NCBI GenBank assembly: GCA_027493525.1
Contig: JAOSKN010000002.1
Location: 1,769,326 to 1,833,325 of the forward strand
Direction of reading: 5' to 3'
Length of the DNA: 64,000 bases
From: Planctomycetota bacterium
GTDB lineage: Bacteria > Planctomycetota > SZUA-567 > H5-PLA8
Shown: positions 24,562 through 32,269 of the stretch, piece by piece
Layout of the letters: every line of letters starts with the position of its first letter
How positions within the stretch are numbered: position 1 is the stretch's first letter
Program-made: the position numbers and the translations under genes
Notes under the pieces: model-generated
What the model was told of the DNA's origin: nothing
What the model saw: only the letters and a program-made list of their open reading frames with translations
The model's database searches: none

Positions 24562-25623
24562 TTACCGGTACGCCCCGGGGTGCGCCTGGTGCCAGCGCCA
24601 GGCGTCTTCGCAGATGGTCTTGAGGTCGCTGCGCTCGGGGCGGAAACCGAGGATCCTGCGGACGCGCTCGGCGTCGGCGACGAGGCGCGGGGGATCGCCG
24701 GGCCGGCGCGGGCCGATCTCGTGCGGGATCGTGCGCCCGCTGACCTGCTCGCACATGCGGATGACCTCGAGCACGGAGTGCCCCGCGCCCGTGCCGAGGT
24801 TGAATGCGCCGCATTCTCCGCCTGCGGCAAGGTGTTCCAGCGAGGCGACGTGGGCCAGCGCGAGGTCCCAGACGTGGATGTAGTCCCGAATGGCCGTGCC
24901 GTCGGGCGTTTCGTAGTCGCGGCCGTGGACGATGAGCTTATCCTTCTGGCCCAGCGCGACGCGGAAGGCGTTTGGGATCAGGTGGGTCTCGGGATCGTGG
25001 GCCTCGCCGGTCGTCCCCGACGGATGCGCGCCGGCGGCGTTGAAGTAGCGCAGGGCGACGTACTCCAGGTCGTGCGCGACGCGGTAGCTCTCCAGCGCGT
25101 GCTCAAAGGCGAGCTTCGTCCGGCCGTAGGGGTTGATCGGACGCAGCGCGTGGTCCTCGGCGATCGGCACGCGCTGCGGTTCGCCGTAGACGGCCGCGGT
25201 GGAGCTGAAGACGAAGCGCGGCACGGCATGGCGCTTGCATGCGGCCAGCAGGTTCAGTCCGCCGATGACGTTCGCGCCGTAGTAGGTCTCGGGATCGCGG
25301 ACGGACTCGCCAACCAGCGTCAGTCCGGCGAAGTGAATCACCCCCTGGAAGCGGTGTTGCGCGAAGACGGCCTCCACGGCCTTCAGGTCCTGCAGATCGC
25401 CCTGGTAGAGCTTGAAATCGCAGGAGCCCATCACGGACTCCAGATGCCCCGTCGCCAAGCTGTCGAAGATGACGACGTGGTACCCGGCTTCGCAGAGCGC
25501 GCGGACCGCGTGGCTCCCGATGTATCCGCAGCCGCCCGTGACGAGCACTTCGCCGGCCGGTTTCAGCGACGGAAGGCGCGAGGTGGTCTCGTGGGTCGGT
25601 GAACCGGGCAGGCGGTCGCTCAC
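24562..25623 (-). CDS. galE: UDP-glucose 4-epimerase
   Basis: A 353-residue extended short-chain dehydrogenase. NAD-binding GGCGYIGSH (30-38), the catalytic segment VFSSTAAVYGEP with Ser/Thr near 140-142, and Tyr166-x3-Lys170 (PYGRTK) are all present, as are ALRYFNAAGAHP and RDYIHVWDLALAH, which distinguish GalE from other NDP-sugar epimerases. It interconverts UDP-glucose and UDP-galactose for galactose use and glycan precursors. The start is GTG with GAGGATG 9 nt upstream. It is about 10 residues longer than usual at the N-terminus. It is the last gene before a convergent border and is not clearly in an operon. Confidence 0.96.
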   Translation of the reverse strand: MSDRLPGSPTHETTSRLPSLKPAGEVLVTGGCGYIGSHAVRALCEAGYHVVIFDSLATGHLESVMGSCDFKLYQGDLQDLKAVEAVFAQHRFQGVIHFAGLTLVGESVRDPETYYGANVIGGLNLLAACKRHAVPRFVFSSTAAVYGEPQRVPIAEDHALRPINPYGRTKLAFEHALESYRVAHDLEYVALRYFNAAGAHPSGTTGEAHDPETHLIPNAFRVALGQKDKLIVHGRDYETPDGTAIRDYIHVWDLALAHVASLEHLAAGGECGAFNLGTGAGHSVLEVIRMCEQVSGRTIPHEIGPRRPGDPPRLVADAERVRRILGFRPERSDLKTICEDAWRWHQAHPGAYR

Positions 25624-25774
25624 GGCGCGGCATCCTCATGAAAAGCCATCGAGAATCTAATCCGAACGCGGCGTGGAGGCTACCGATGATCGGAGCGGAG
25701 GCGTGGCATCCGGCGCGGGCGTGAAGGCGGCGTGAAGGCCCCCGCGGCCGCAAGGCGCGCGATTCCGGGCGCCG

Positions 25775-26782
25775 CTACTGGTCCACGCGCATCGCGACGA
25801 CGGGCTCCATGCGCGCGGCCACGATGGCGGGAAAGACGGCGCCGGCCAGCGCGATCATGGTGCCGGCGAACATGGCCCAGCCGATCGCGGCGAAGAGCTC
25901 GACCCAGGGCACGAAGCCGAAGAGCAGCGGGCCGAATTCCATGTAGAGCTTGACGAAGCTGAGCACCAACCCGAGCAACACGCCCAGCAGCGTGCCCATG
26001 AAGCCCTGCATCGCCGATTCGATGAGGAAGAGGCGAACGATGAAGCCGTTGAGCGCGCCGAGGCATTTCATGGTGCCGATCTCGCGGAATCGTTCGGTGA
26101 CGCTCATCAGCATGGCATTGGTGATGCCGACCAGCGCGACGAGAAGCGCCAGGGCGATGAGCCACTTGTCGCGCGCCTTGGCTTCGACCAGATCCTTGTT
26201 CTCGACGATCGCGGCCCCTTCGGAGGCGGCCTCGAGTTCCTCGTCGCTGAGCACCTTTTCGCCGCCCTTGATCAGCGAGAGGCGCAGTTTCTCGAGGTCG
26301 CCGAAATGGTCGGAGGCCGCGCGGAGTTCGGCCAGCGCCGTGTCGATCTCGGCAAAGAGCGCGTGAGCGGCCAGCTTGGGCTCCTGCTCCTGGGCCTCGG
26401 TCCAGAGTTCCTGCGCGCGCTTGTAGTCGCCGTCTTTCAATTGCGCGGCCATGGGGCCGACCGGAAGGCCCGCCTTCTTGAGCGTGTCCAGGCGTTCCAT
26501 GAGTGTGCGGCGCTGGACGGAGAGCCCGCCGCGGGTTTCGCGGATCGTGTGGGGCAGGCCGTGCTTGAGGCCCTCGGTGACCTGTCCGCGCGCGAGCGTC
26601 GCGACGAGGAACATGATCGCCAGCACCACGCCACCGGCGGTGATCATGGAGCGCCAGAAGCGGATCATCACCGAGTTCCAACTGATCTCGAAGGCCTTGG
26701 AGAGAGGAAGTTGGATTTGTCTCGCGATGACGGCGCCCGATTGCTCGAGCCCCAGGGATGAGACGTTGGAGTCCGCTGCCAC
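25775..26782 (-). CDS. FtsX-like permease without partner ATPase
   Basis: A 335-residue membrane protein. One helix at about 45-65 precedes an extracytoplasmic region of about 145 residues that is mostly helical and charged (ERLDTLKKAGLP, KLAAHALFAEIDTALAEL). Three helices follow, with the FtsX/MacB C-terminal signature SVTERFREIGTMKCLGALNGFI at the first and PAIVAARMEPVVAMR at the end. It belongs to the MacB/LolC permease group, which moves substrates or mechanical signals across the envelope with an ABC ATPase. No ATPase is encoded nearby; the closest is at 54777-55490. The start codon appears to be GTG. Confidence 0.85.
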   Translation of the reverse strand: MAADSNVSSLGLEQSGAVIARQIQLPLSKAFEISWNSVMIRFWRSMITAGGVVLAIMFLVATLARGQVTEGLKHGLPHTIRETRGGLSVQRRTLMERLDTLKKAGLPVGPMAAQLKDGDYKRAQELWTEAQEQEPKLAAHALFAEIDTALAELRAASDHFGDLEKLRLSLIKGGEKVLSDEELEAASEGAAIVENKDLVEAKARDKWLIALALLVALVGITNAMLMSVTERFREIGTMKCLGALNGFIVRLFLIESAMQGFMGTLLGVLLGLVLSFVKLYMEFGPLLFGFVPWVELFAAIGWAMFAGTMIALAGAVFPAIVAARMEPVVAMRVDQ

Positions 26783-26873
26783 GCCGGAGGCCGCCTTTCA
26801 GCTCATGCGCAAGAGAGGTACGAGTTTCCGCGCCCGCGCCGATCTCGCAAGCCAAAACCCGACTCAGGATTGA

Positions 26874-27188
26874 TTACACCGGACCTGCCTCGCCGGGCGG
26901 TGGAGGCGCGGACAACTTGCGCCCCTTGGGCGCTCCTGGGGGAAGCTGGGCCGAAGGAGGCAGTTCGTGGTCGGGGACGAGCCGGCGGGCCCGCAAAAGT
27001 TTCCGGACCAGCAGCACGGCCAGGGCCGCGCCGCAGGCGAGCGCCAGCAGCCACCACCACCAGCCGGCGGCGCCGATCATCAGCGCCCAGCAGGAAACCA
27101 GCGCGGCCAGGGCAAGCAGCGTTTCCAGCAGGACGGCGAGGCGGCTGGGCGGCGCGTCGTTGGGCAACGGCTGGGGAAAAGGCAGCAT
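26874..27188 (-). CDS. Small two-helix membrane protein, unknown
   Basis: 104 residues with two hydrophobic stretches (about 18-40 LLETLLALAALVSCWALMIG, and about 43-62 WWWWLLALACGAALAVLLV) followed by a basic/proline-rich tail (KLLRARRLVPDHELPPSAQLP). I do not recognise a family. It lies 107 nt downstream of rplS on the same strand and 91 nt before the FtsX permease gene, so it may be co-transcribed with either. The start at 27188 is not supported by a strong ribosome site, and the reading frame could be spurious, although two clean helices argue for a real gene. Confidence 0.5.
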   Translation of the reverse strand: MLPFPQPLPNDAPPSRLAVLLETLLALAALVSCWALMIGAAGWWWWLLALACGAALAVLLVRKLLRARRLVPDHELPPSAQLPPGAPKGRKLSAPPPPGEAGPV

Positions 27189-27295
27189 GCCCGGGGATAG
27201 TGCGGGCCTTGGCGCGGAGCGCGATCCGGAGCCACGGTCAAACCTCGAGACCGGCGATAAGAGGCGGGGCCGATTCCGGCCGCGCGCCGCCGTGG

Positions 27296-27742
27296 TCAGC
27301 CTTCCTTCTTGGGGCTCTTCGCCGCCGCCTGGCGCGGCTTGACCGCCTCTTCCTGCTGGGGTTCGGCGGCGTCCCCGCTGCTGGCGAGAGCCAGGCCGCG
27401 CTTTTCCGTCACGCGGGTGGCCTTGCCGATGCGGTCGCGGAGGTAATAGAGCTTCGAACGGCGCACGCGCCCGCGGCGCCGGACCTCGATCTTGTCGAGG
27501 TTCGGGCTGTGCAGCGGAAAGGTGCGCTCCACGCCCTGCGCGCCGACGAGGCGCCGGACGGTGAACGCGGCATTGACGCCTTGATTGCCCTTGGCAATCA
27601 CGGTGCCGGTGAAGATCTGAATGCGCTCTTTCTCGCCTTCGACGATCTTGACGTGCACGTCCACCGTATCGCCGATGCGGAAGATGTCACGGCCCTTCGT
27701 GACGTGTGCGTTCTCAACGAGCGTAAGGATCGCGTTCTTCAT
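27296..27742 (-). CDS. rplS: 50S ribosomal protein L19
   Basis: About 148 residues. The first 115 are a standard L19: [26 protein letters not shown], then [35 protein letters not shown]19 sits at the 30S/50S interface. A non-conserved acidic/basic tail of about 30 residues follows ([22 protein letters not shown]). The start at 27742 has GGAGAGG just upstream; a longer in-frame start at 27850 would add residues not found in L19. It is the last gene of rpsP-trmD-rplS, 108 nt after trmD. Confidence 0.96.
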   Translation of the reverse strand: MKNAILTLVENAHVTKGRDIFRIGDTVDVHVKIVEGEKERIQIFTGTVIAKGNQGVNAAFTVRRLVGAQGVERTFPLHSPNLDKIEVRRRGRVRRSKLYYLRDRIGKATRVTEKRGLALASSGDAAEPQQEEAVKPRQAAAKSPKKEG

Positions 27743-27850
27743 GGCCCCTCTCCTGCCTAAAGTCCAAGGTCGAAAGTCAAAAGTCGCACGGTCAAGCCCT
27801 GAGTCAGGGATGCCAAGGGCCAGCGTGCAATCACAATTCCTCGAACCCAA

Positions 27851-28540
27851 TCACTCCAGCAGGTCGGGCCGGAAGTCGGCGGTGCGCTTGCGCGCCTGCT
27901 CCCGCCGCCAGGCTTCGACCTTCGCGTGATCCCCGCTCAGCAGCACCTCGGGGACCGCGCGGCCTTCGAACTCCGCCGGGCGCGTGTACTGCGGGTATTC
28001 CAGCAGCCCCTGGCCGGCGGGGCTGAACGACTCCCACTCGGCGCTCTGCTCGTCGCCCAGCACCCCCGGCAGCAACCGCGCGACGGCGTCGATCACGACC
28101 ATCGCGGGCAGTTCGCCGCCGGTGAGCACGTAATCGCCGATCGAGACCCGTTCCGGCTTCAGGATCTCGACGATCCGCTCGTCGTAGCCCTCATACCGCG
28201 GGGCGACGAGGAGCAGGCGCGGCTCGGCGGCCAACTCGCGCGCGAAGGCCTGGTCGAAGACGCGCCCCTGGGGGCACATCAGGAGCAGCCTTCCCGGCGC
28301 GCCGGGCTTGCGGACGCGGACTTCGCGTACCGCTTTCGCGACCGGTTCGACCTTCAGCACCATCCCGGGCCCGCCGCCGAAGGGGCGGTCGTCCACGGAG
28401 CGGTGGCGGTCGGTCGTGAAGTCCCGCAGGTCGGTCAATTCGACCTGCAACTTGTTCTTCTCGCGGGCGATGCGAAGGATCGACGTGGAAAGCACCCCGG
28501 CGAACATCTCGGGGAAGATCGTGATGACGTCGATGCGCAT
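27851..28540 (-). CDS. trmD: tRNA (guanine-N1-)-methyltransferase
   Basis: A 229-residue SPOUT-fold methyltransferase that makes m1G37 in tRNAs reading codons beginning with C, and so protects against +1 frameshifting. Visible are [13 protein letters not shown] at the N-terminus, the conserved [17 protein letters not shown], the trefoil-knot S-adenosylmethionine site [13 protein letters not shown], and [29 protein letters not shown]. It has the normal family length. It is co-directional with rpsP (45 nt upstream) and rplS; no rimM lies in the gap, unlike the common rpsP-rimM-trmD-rplS arrangement. Confidence 0.97.
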   Translation of the reverse strand: MRIDVITIFPEMFAGVLSTSILRIAREKNKLQVELTDLRDFTTDRHRSVDDRPFGGGPGMVLKVEPVAKAVREVRVRKPGAPGRLLLMCPQGRVFDQAFARELAAEPRLLLVAPRYEGYDERIVEILKPERVSIGDYVLTGGELPAMVVIDAVARLLPGVLGDEQSAEWESFSPAGQGLLEYPQYTRPAEFEGRAVPEVLLSGDHAKVEAWRREQARKRTADFRPDLLE

Positions 28541-28585
28541 GGTCCCGCCGCCCGTCCCGGCCGCGGGCGATACCTCCCAGCGGCG

Positions 28586-28900
28586 CTACGCGCTCTTCTT
28601 AGGCTTCGCCTTCTGGCTCGCGCGGCGCTTTTCTTTCGCCGCCAACTCGCTTGTGCGAACGTTTACGCCGCGCTGCCGGAGCAACTGCGCCGCGGACTCC
28701 GTCGGCTGGGCGCCATGCTCCAGCCAATACTTGACCCGCTCCAGATTCAGGTCGATCTTGGTCTCATCCTTGCCCGCGGGGTCGTAGTGGCCCAAGCGCT
28801 CCAGGTAGCGGCCCTGCCGCTTGACGCGCGCATCGGTCAGGACCAAGCGAAACTGAGCCGAATTGCGCCGGCCGGTGCGCTGAAGACGAATCTTGACCAC
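28586..28900 (-). CDS. rpsP: 30S ribosomal protein S16
   Basis: A 104-residue S16: VKIRLQRTGRRNSAQFRLVLTDARVKRQGRYLERLGHYDP, with the C-terminal half QPTESAAQLLRQRGVNV. The last 20 residues are a Lys/Arg-rich tail. S16 stabilises the 30S body. The start is GTG 28900 with GGGAGGTGG 5 nt upstream; the longer frame beginning at 28975 adds unrelated residues. It is the first gene of rpsP-trmD-rplS. A long hairpin lies 117-161 nt before it. Confidence 0.96.
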   Translation of the reverse strand: MVKIRLQRTGRRNSAQFRLVLTDARVKRQGRYLERLGHYDPAGKDETKIDLNLERVKYWLEHGAQPTESAAQLLRQRGVNVRTSELAAKEKRRASQKAKPKKSA

Positions 28901-29016
28901 CTTGCCACCTCCCGGAACAGACGTTCTGGACCCGTACGCACAAGAGCAGCGAAGTCTAATCGGGAGCCAGGGCAAGTCAAACCCCGATCCTCCCCGATCG
29001 AAGGGCCGTCCAAGGG

Positions 29017-29061
29017 CTTCCGAAAGTCCCGCATCCCTTTGCGGAATAGGGACTACGGAAG
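29017..29061. other. Extended hairpin upstream of rpsP
   Basis: CTTCCG at 29017-29022 pairs with CGGAAG at 29056-29061, and AGTCCC at 29025-29030 pairs with GGGACT at 29049-29054, with a short GCA/TGC helix inside. The 12 outer base pairs are interrupted only by a small internal loop. No U-run follows on either strand, so it is not a terminator. It lies in the 231-nt gap between divergent rpsP and the small membrane-protein gene and may be part of an rpsP leader RNA. Confidence 0.4.
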
Positions 29062-29131
29062 GCCTCTCGCGATTGGATTCTCGCCGTTCGAGCCGCTAGT
29101 GTCCTTCTGGGGCCGGAAGCGGAAGCCTGCG

Positions 29132-29443
29132 ATGCCTTGTGGATGCCTGCTTGCCTTGCTGGGGATGCCGCGTGCGGCGATCTTCATCACCTGGCTGATC
29201 GGCTGGTACGGGATCGCTTTCCAGACCGGCCTGTTCGCGCTGCTCGGCTTCCTCTTCATGCCCTGGACGGGGCTGTGCTACGCCGCGGCATGGCATGCTG
29301 CCAACGGGGGGCCGTTCCCCGTAGTCTGGAAGATCCTGATGGTCGTCGCGATCTTGGCGGACTTGGGCGGGACCAGCGGCAGCGCCGAGTACAGCCGGCG
29401 GCACGGGAACCGCCGCCGGGACGCAGGCCCGGAAGGCCCTTGA
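29132..29443 (+). CDS. Small two-helix membrane protein
   Basis: 103 residues: MPCGCLLALLGMPR, then two helices (about 15-45, IFITWLIGWYGIAFQTGLFALLGFLF, and about 68-85, VVWKILMVVAILADLGG) and a charged tail. I think small membrane proteins with a final VVW-x-ILMV-x-AILADLGG-like motif are widespread in bacteria, but their function is not known to me. GGAAG lies upstream. It precedes manA by 34 nt on the same strand and may be in its operon. Short, with a clear membrane pattern, so likely real. Confidence 0.6.
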   Translation: MPCGCLLALLGMPRAAIFITWLIGWYGIAFQTGLFALLGFLFMPWTGLCYAAAWHAANGGPFPVVWKILMVVAILADLGGTSGSAEYSRRHGNRRRDAGPEGP

Positions 29444-29477
29444 GCGCCGCCGCTACGGCAATCGACAGGTGGGACGC

Positions 29478-30494
29478 ATGCCCCTTCAAGAGCCCTTGCA
29501 CCTCAAACCCGTACTGATGGAGAAAGTCTGGGGCGGCAACCGGCTCGGGACGCTCTACGGCAAACCTTGCCCGCCAGGAGGAAAGATCGGGGAGAGTTGG
29601 GAACTGACCGACCGGGCCGAGGCGCAGAGCCGGGTCGCCGGCGGGCGCTTCGACGGGCGGACGCTTCAGGACCTGCGCGAGGCCGAGGGCGCGGCGCTGT
29701 TGGGGCCGGCGCTGTTCGCGCGCAGGCCGCCGCGCTTCCCCCTGCTGGTGAAGTTCGTGGACGCCGGCGACGATCTTTCCGTGCAGGTCCACCCGGATGA
29801 CGCCGGCGCGAAGCGCTTCGGGATTCCCGACCGCGGCAAGACCGAGTGCTGGGTGGTCGTCCACGCCGATCCCGGCGCGCGCATCCAGCGGGGCCTCCAG
29901 CCGGGCGTGACGCGCGAAGGATTCGAGCGCGCGCTGGCCTCGGGCAAGTTGGAGGAGGTACTGCATTACTTCGCGCCGCGCGCGGGAGACGTGATCGCCA
30001 TCCCGCCCGGGAGCATCCACGCGATCTGCGCGGGCGTGGTCGTCGCCGAGATCCAGCAGAACAGCGACGTAACCCTGCGCGTCTTCGACTACAACCGCTT
30101 GGGGCTCGACGGCAAGCCGCGCGCGCTGCACGTGCGGGAGTCCCTGGAGACGATCGCGTTCGGCGGGGACTTCGGGTCGTACTTCGAGGGCGAGATGCGG
30201 ACCGAGACCGTCCGCGCTACGCCGGCCGCGCGCGGCGCGCTGAAGACCGAGGCGCTCTTGAAGGGCAAATACTTCGACCTCGTGCGCGTCGCGGCGCCCG
30301 CCGGTTCGCGCGGCACGATCGAGACCGCCGCGGCGCCGAAGGTGCTGCTGTTCCTGGATGGAAGAGGCGCGTTGAACGGCAGGGAGGTGGCCGCCGGCCA
30401 GACGGTCCTGCTACCGGCGGACCTGCCGCGCGTGGACGTGTCGGCCGAGCTCAAGTTGGTTTGGCTGGAAAGCACGCCGACGCCGGATGCCTGA
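29478..30494 (+). CDS. manA: Mannose-6-phosphate isomerase
   Basis: A 338-residue cupin-type phosphomannose isomerase of the short (Bacillus-type) class, interconverting mannose-6-phosphate and fructose-6-phosphate for mannose use and GDP-mannose synthesis. Zinc ligands are visible as Gln103 and His105 (SVQVHPDD), Glu123 (GKTECWVV) and His181 (IPPGSIHAI). The N-terminal KVWGGNRLG and FPLLVKFVDAGDDLSVQVHPDD are family signatures. The start is ATG 29478, with GGTGGG about 4 nt before it; a GTG three codons earlier is less likely. It lies after a small membrane-protein gene, with nothing else sugar-related in the operon. Confidence 0.93.
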   Translation: MPLQEPLHLKPVLMEKVWGGNRLGTLYGKPCPPGGKIGESWELTDRAEAQSRVAGGRFDGRTLQDLREAEGAALLGPALFARRPPRFPLLVKFVDAGDDLSVQVHPDDAGAKRFGIPDRGKTECWVVVHADPGARIQRGLQPGVTREGFERALASGKLEEVLHYFAPRAGDVIAIPPGSIHAICAGVVVAEIQQNSDVTLRVFDYNRLGLDGKPRALHVRESLETIAFGGDFGSYFEGEMRTETVRATPAARGALKTEALLKGKYFDLVRVAAPAGSRGTIETAAAPKVLLFLDGRGALNGREVAAGQTVLLPADLPRVDVSAELKLVWLESTPTPDA

Positions 30495-30563
30495 GCCCGC
30501 ATCCGGATGGAAACAAGAGCGGCGGTTTACAGGTACACGCGGCTCCCAGGCCGTCCTGACGAT

Positions 30564-31415
30564 TTACGCCCAAGCCTTCAATTCGCACGGATCGAAGACC
30601 GGCCCGTCCTGGCAGATCGCTCGGCGCTTCAAGCCGCTGTGCGCGTGCGGCGTCAAGGCGTCCACGACGCAGGCGCGGCAGACGCCGACCCCGCAGGCCA
30701 TGCGCGCCTCGAGGGAGACCCGGCAGGGCAGCCCGCGCGCGCGGGCGAGCTTCGCGGCGGCTTCCATCATCGGCTCGGGGCCGGCCACGTAGAGCGCGGC
30801 GCGCTTACCGCGCAATTCGCCCTCGAGGAGCGCCTCCAAGGCCGCGACCGCGTGCCCGCGAAACCCGCGGCTGCCGTCGTCGGTGGCTTCGTGAAGTCGC
30901 GTCGAAGGCGCGGAGACGGCCTCCGCGCGCGCGAGTTGATCGGCTGAGCGCGCGGCGAGGATCAGGCAGCGCGAGCCGGGAAGCTCGGCCGGCATGCGGC
31001 GGAAGAAGAAGACCAGCGGCGCCACGCCGCTGCCGCCGCCCACGCCGACGTGCGCCTCCGCGCCGGGCAGCGCCTCGAAGCCGCGCCCGAGCGGCCCGAT
31101 GATCCGCAGCGCCCCGCGGCCCGCGCCGCTTGCGGCGAAGGCGCGCAGGATGCCCGTCCCGCGGCCGGCCACGAAGTACAGCAAGCGGATGTTGCCGGCG
31201 CCGGGGTCCGCGTCGAGCACCGCCAGGGGGCGCGGAAGCAGCGGGTCGAGGCCGGAGGCGTCGGGCTGGCAGGCGAGCATCACGAACTGCCCGGGTTGCG
31301 CGCGCCGTGCGATTTCGGGCGCGCGAAGCGTCAGCAGGAAGTAGCGGGACGAGACGGCCTCATGGGCGACCGGTTCGGCGAGCGTCTGTACGAACGGAGA
31401 CTCGGCGGCGCGCAT
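30564..31415 (-). CDS. PyrK-like FAD/NAD/[2Fe-2S] electron-transfer subunit
   Basis: A 283-residue protein with three parts: an FAD-binding barrel (about 8-100; SRYFLLTLRAPEIARRAQPGQFVML), an NAD-binding domain (about 105-220; VGVGGGSGVAPLVFFF), and a C-terminal [2Fe-2S] site of type C-x4-C-x2-C-xn-C (CGVGVCRAC, then CQDGPVF). This is the layout of the dihydroorotate dehydrogenase electron-transfer subunit, which passes electrons from dihydroorotate to NAD+. No PyrD gene adjoins it here, so a related ferredoxin:NAD(P)H partner function is possible. The start is at ATG 31415; upstream in-frame codons give an Arg-rich tail not expected in the family. Confidence 0.82.
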   Translation of the reverse strand: MRAAESPFVQTLAEPVAHEAVSSRYFLLTLRAPEIARRAQPGQFVMLACQPDASGLDPLLPRPLAVLDADPGAGNIRLLYFVAGRGTGILRAFAASGAGRGALRIIGPLGRGFEALPGAEAHVGVGGGSGVAPLVFFFRRMPAELPGSRCLILAARSADQLARAEAVSAPSTRLHEATDDGSRGFRGHAVAALEALLEGELRGKRAALYVAGPEPMMEAAAKLARARGLPCRVSLEARMACGVGVCRACVVDALTPHAHSGLKRRAICQDGPVFDPCELKAWA

Positions 31416-31553
31416 CCGTGAAAGTGTACGTGCCCTGCGCGCTTTCGTCCATGGGGGGCGTAGGCGTACGCGGAATGCGGGACATGCGCTCGAAAGCCGG
31501 CTGCGGATAAGGCGGGCTGACGCCCTGCCCAACTCCGGTATTTCGCATTCAGG

Positions 31554-31874
31554 TCAGCTTCGGAAGAGGTTGTTCAACGCGTCTCTGGCCTTGGATTCCT
31601 TCATTTTCTCTTCCGCGCGCGGGGACATTTTCTTGTTGGGTTTGTCGTCCTGCAACGGCTTGATCTTGAAGCGGAAGTACGCGCACTCGTTCTTGCCCTG
31701 CCTGTCGAAGACGAACGGCGCGCGGGCCTCGCGGCACTTGTTCTTGGCGTACTCGTCGTAATGCAGGCAGTTGGCGCAGGCATGAAGCCAGGAGGAGCAC
31801 TTCTGACAGACGGCGTCGACGGGGACCGCCGCGTCGCTGAGGAAGGGTTCCCCGCATTTGTAACACGCACCCAT
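31554..31874 (-). CDS. Cys-rich zinc-binding protein, unknown
   Basis: 106 residues with Cys pairs at 4/7 (CYKC), 23/26 (CQKC) and 33/36 (CANC), and single Cys at 47 and 64, enough for two zinc sites. The middle reads HYDEYAKNKCREARAPFVFD and KNECAYFRFK, and the C-terminus is charged and disordered-looking. GAGGT lies 7 nt before the ATG, which supports a real gene. I recognise no family; the pattern suggests a metal-stabilised small protein in RNA/protein handling, but that is a guess. It is followed by the PyrK-like gene after 138 nt on the same strand. Confidence 0.6.
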   Translation of the reverse strand: MGACYKCGEPFLSDAAVPVDAVCQKCSSWLHACANCLHYDEYAKNKCREARAPFVFDRQGKNECAYFRFKIKPLQDDKPNKKMSPRAEEKMKESKARDALNNLFRS

Positions 31875-32269
31875 GATCGTGACCTCATTCCCTGATTAAG
31901 CTGGTAAAAACCCGCGGCAAACCGGGCCCAGTAGCCGGGTTCGGGCGTGTGCAAGGCCTGGAGATCGAAGGGCAAAGGCCATCGCCCGGCGGGCGCGGCG
32001 TCTGGCATTCGATCGGTAGTCCGCTTGGAACCGGAGGAGCGAATCGAGCGCGGCATAGGCCACGCGGGAACTCGCTTACGCGCGAATGCTGCAACCTCCG
32101 GCCAAAACTCGAATCGTACGGATCACTACCATGCCGTGCAGAAGAGGATGAACCGAATCTTGGTACTTAGGAAGATCGGTATGTGGAAGTCGACTTCTGA
32201 ACCCATTTAATCTTATTTTCATCCCTTGTCAAGGCGAATATAAAGGGGGCAACCCGGTTCATTTCATCC
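31875..32269. other. 395-nt intergenic region before the phosphodiesterase gene
   Basis: No gene is visible. The last 70 nt are AT-rich, unlike the surroundings, and include a perfect 12-bp palindrome GAAGTCGACTTC (32186-32197), TTGTCA (32226-32231) and an ATATAAA stretch. This looks like a promoter region for the downstream gene, but I cannot assign a good -35/-10 pair. Confidence 0.4.

Noticed and set aside
32186-32197. Perfect 12-bp palindrome GAAGTCGACTTC
   Set aside because: About 16 perfect 12-bp palindromes are expected by chance in 64 kb, so it alone is not evidence for an operator.
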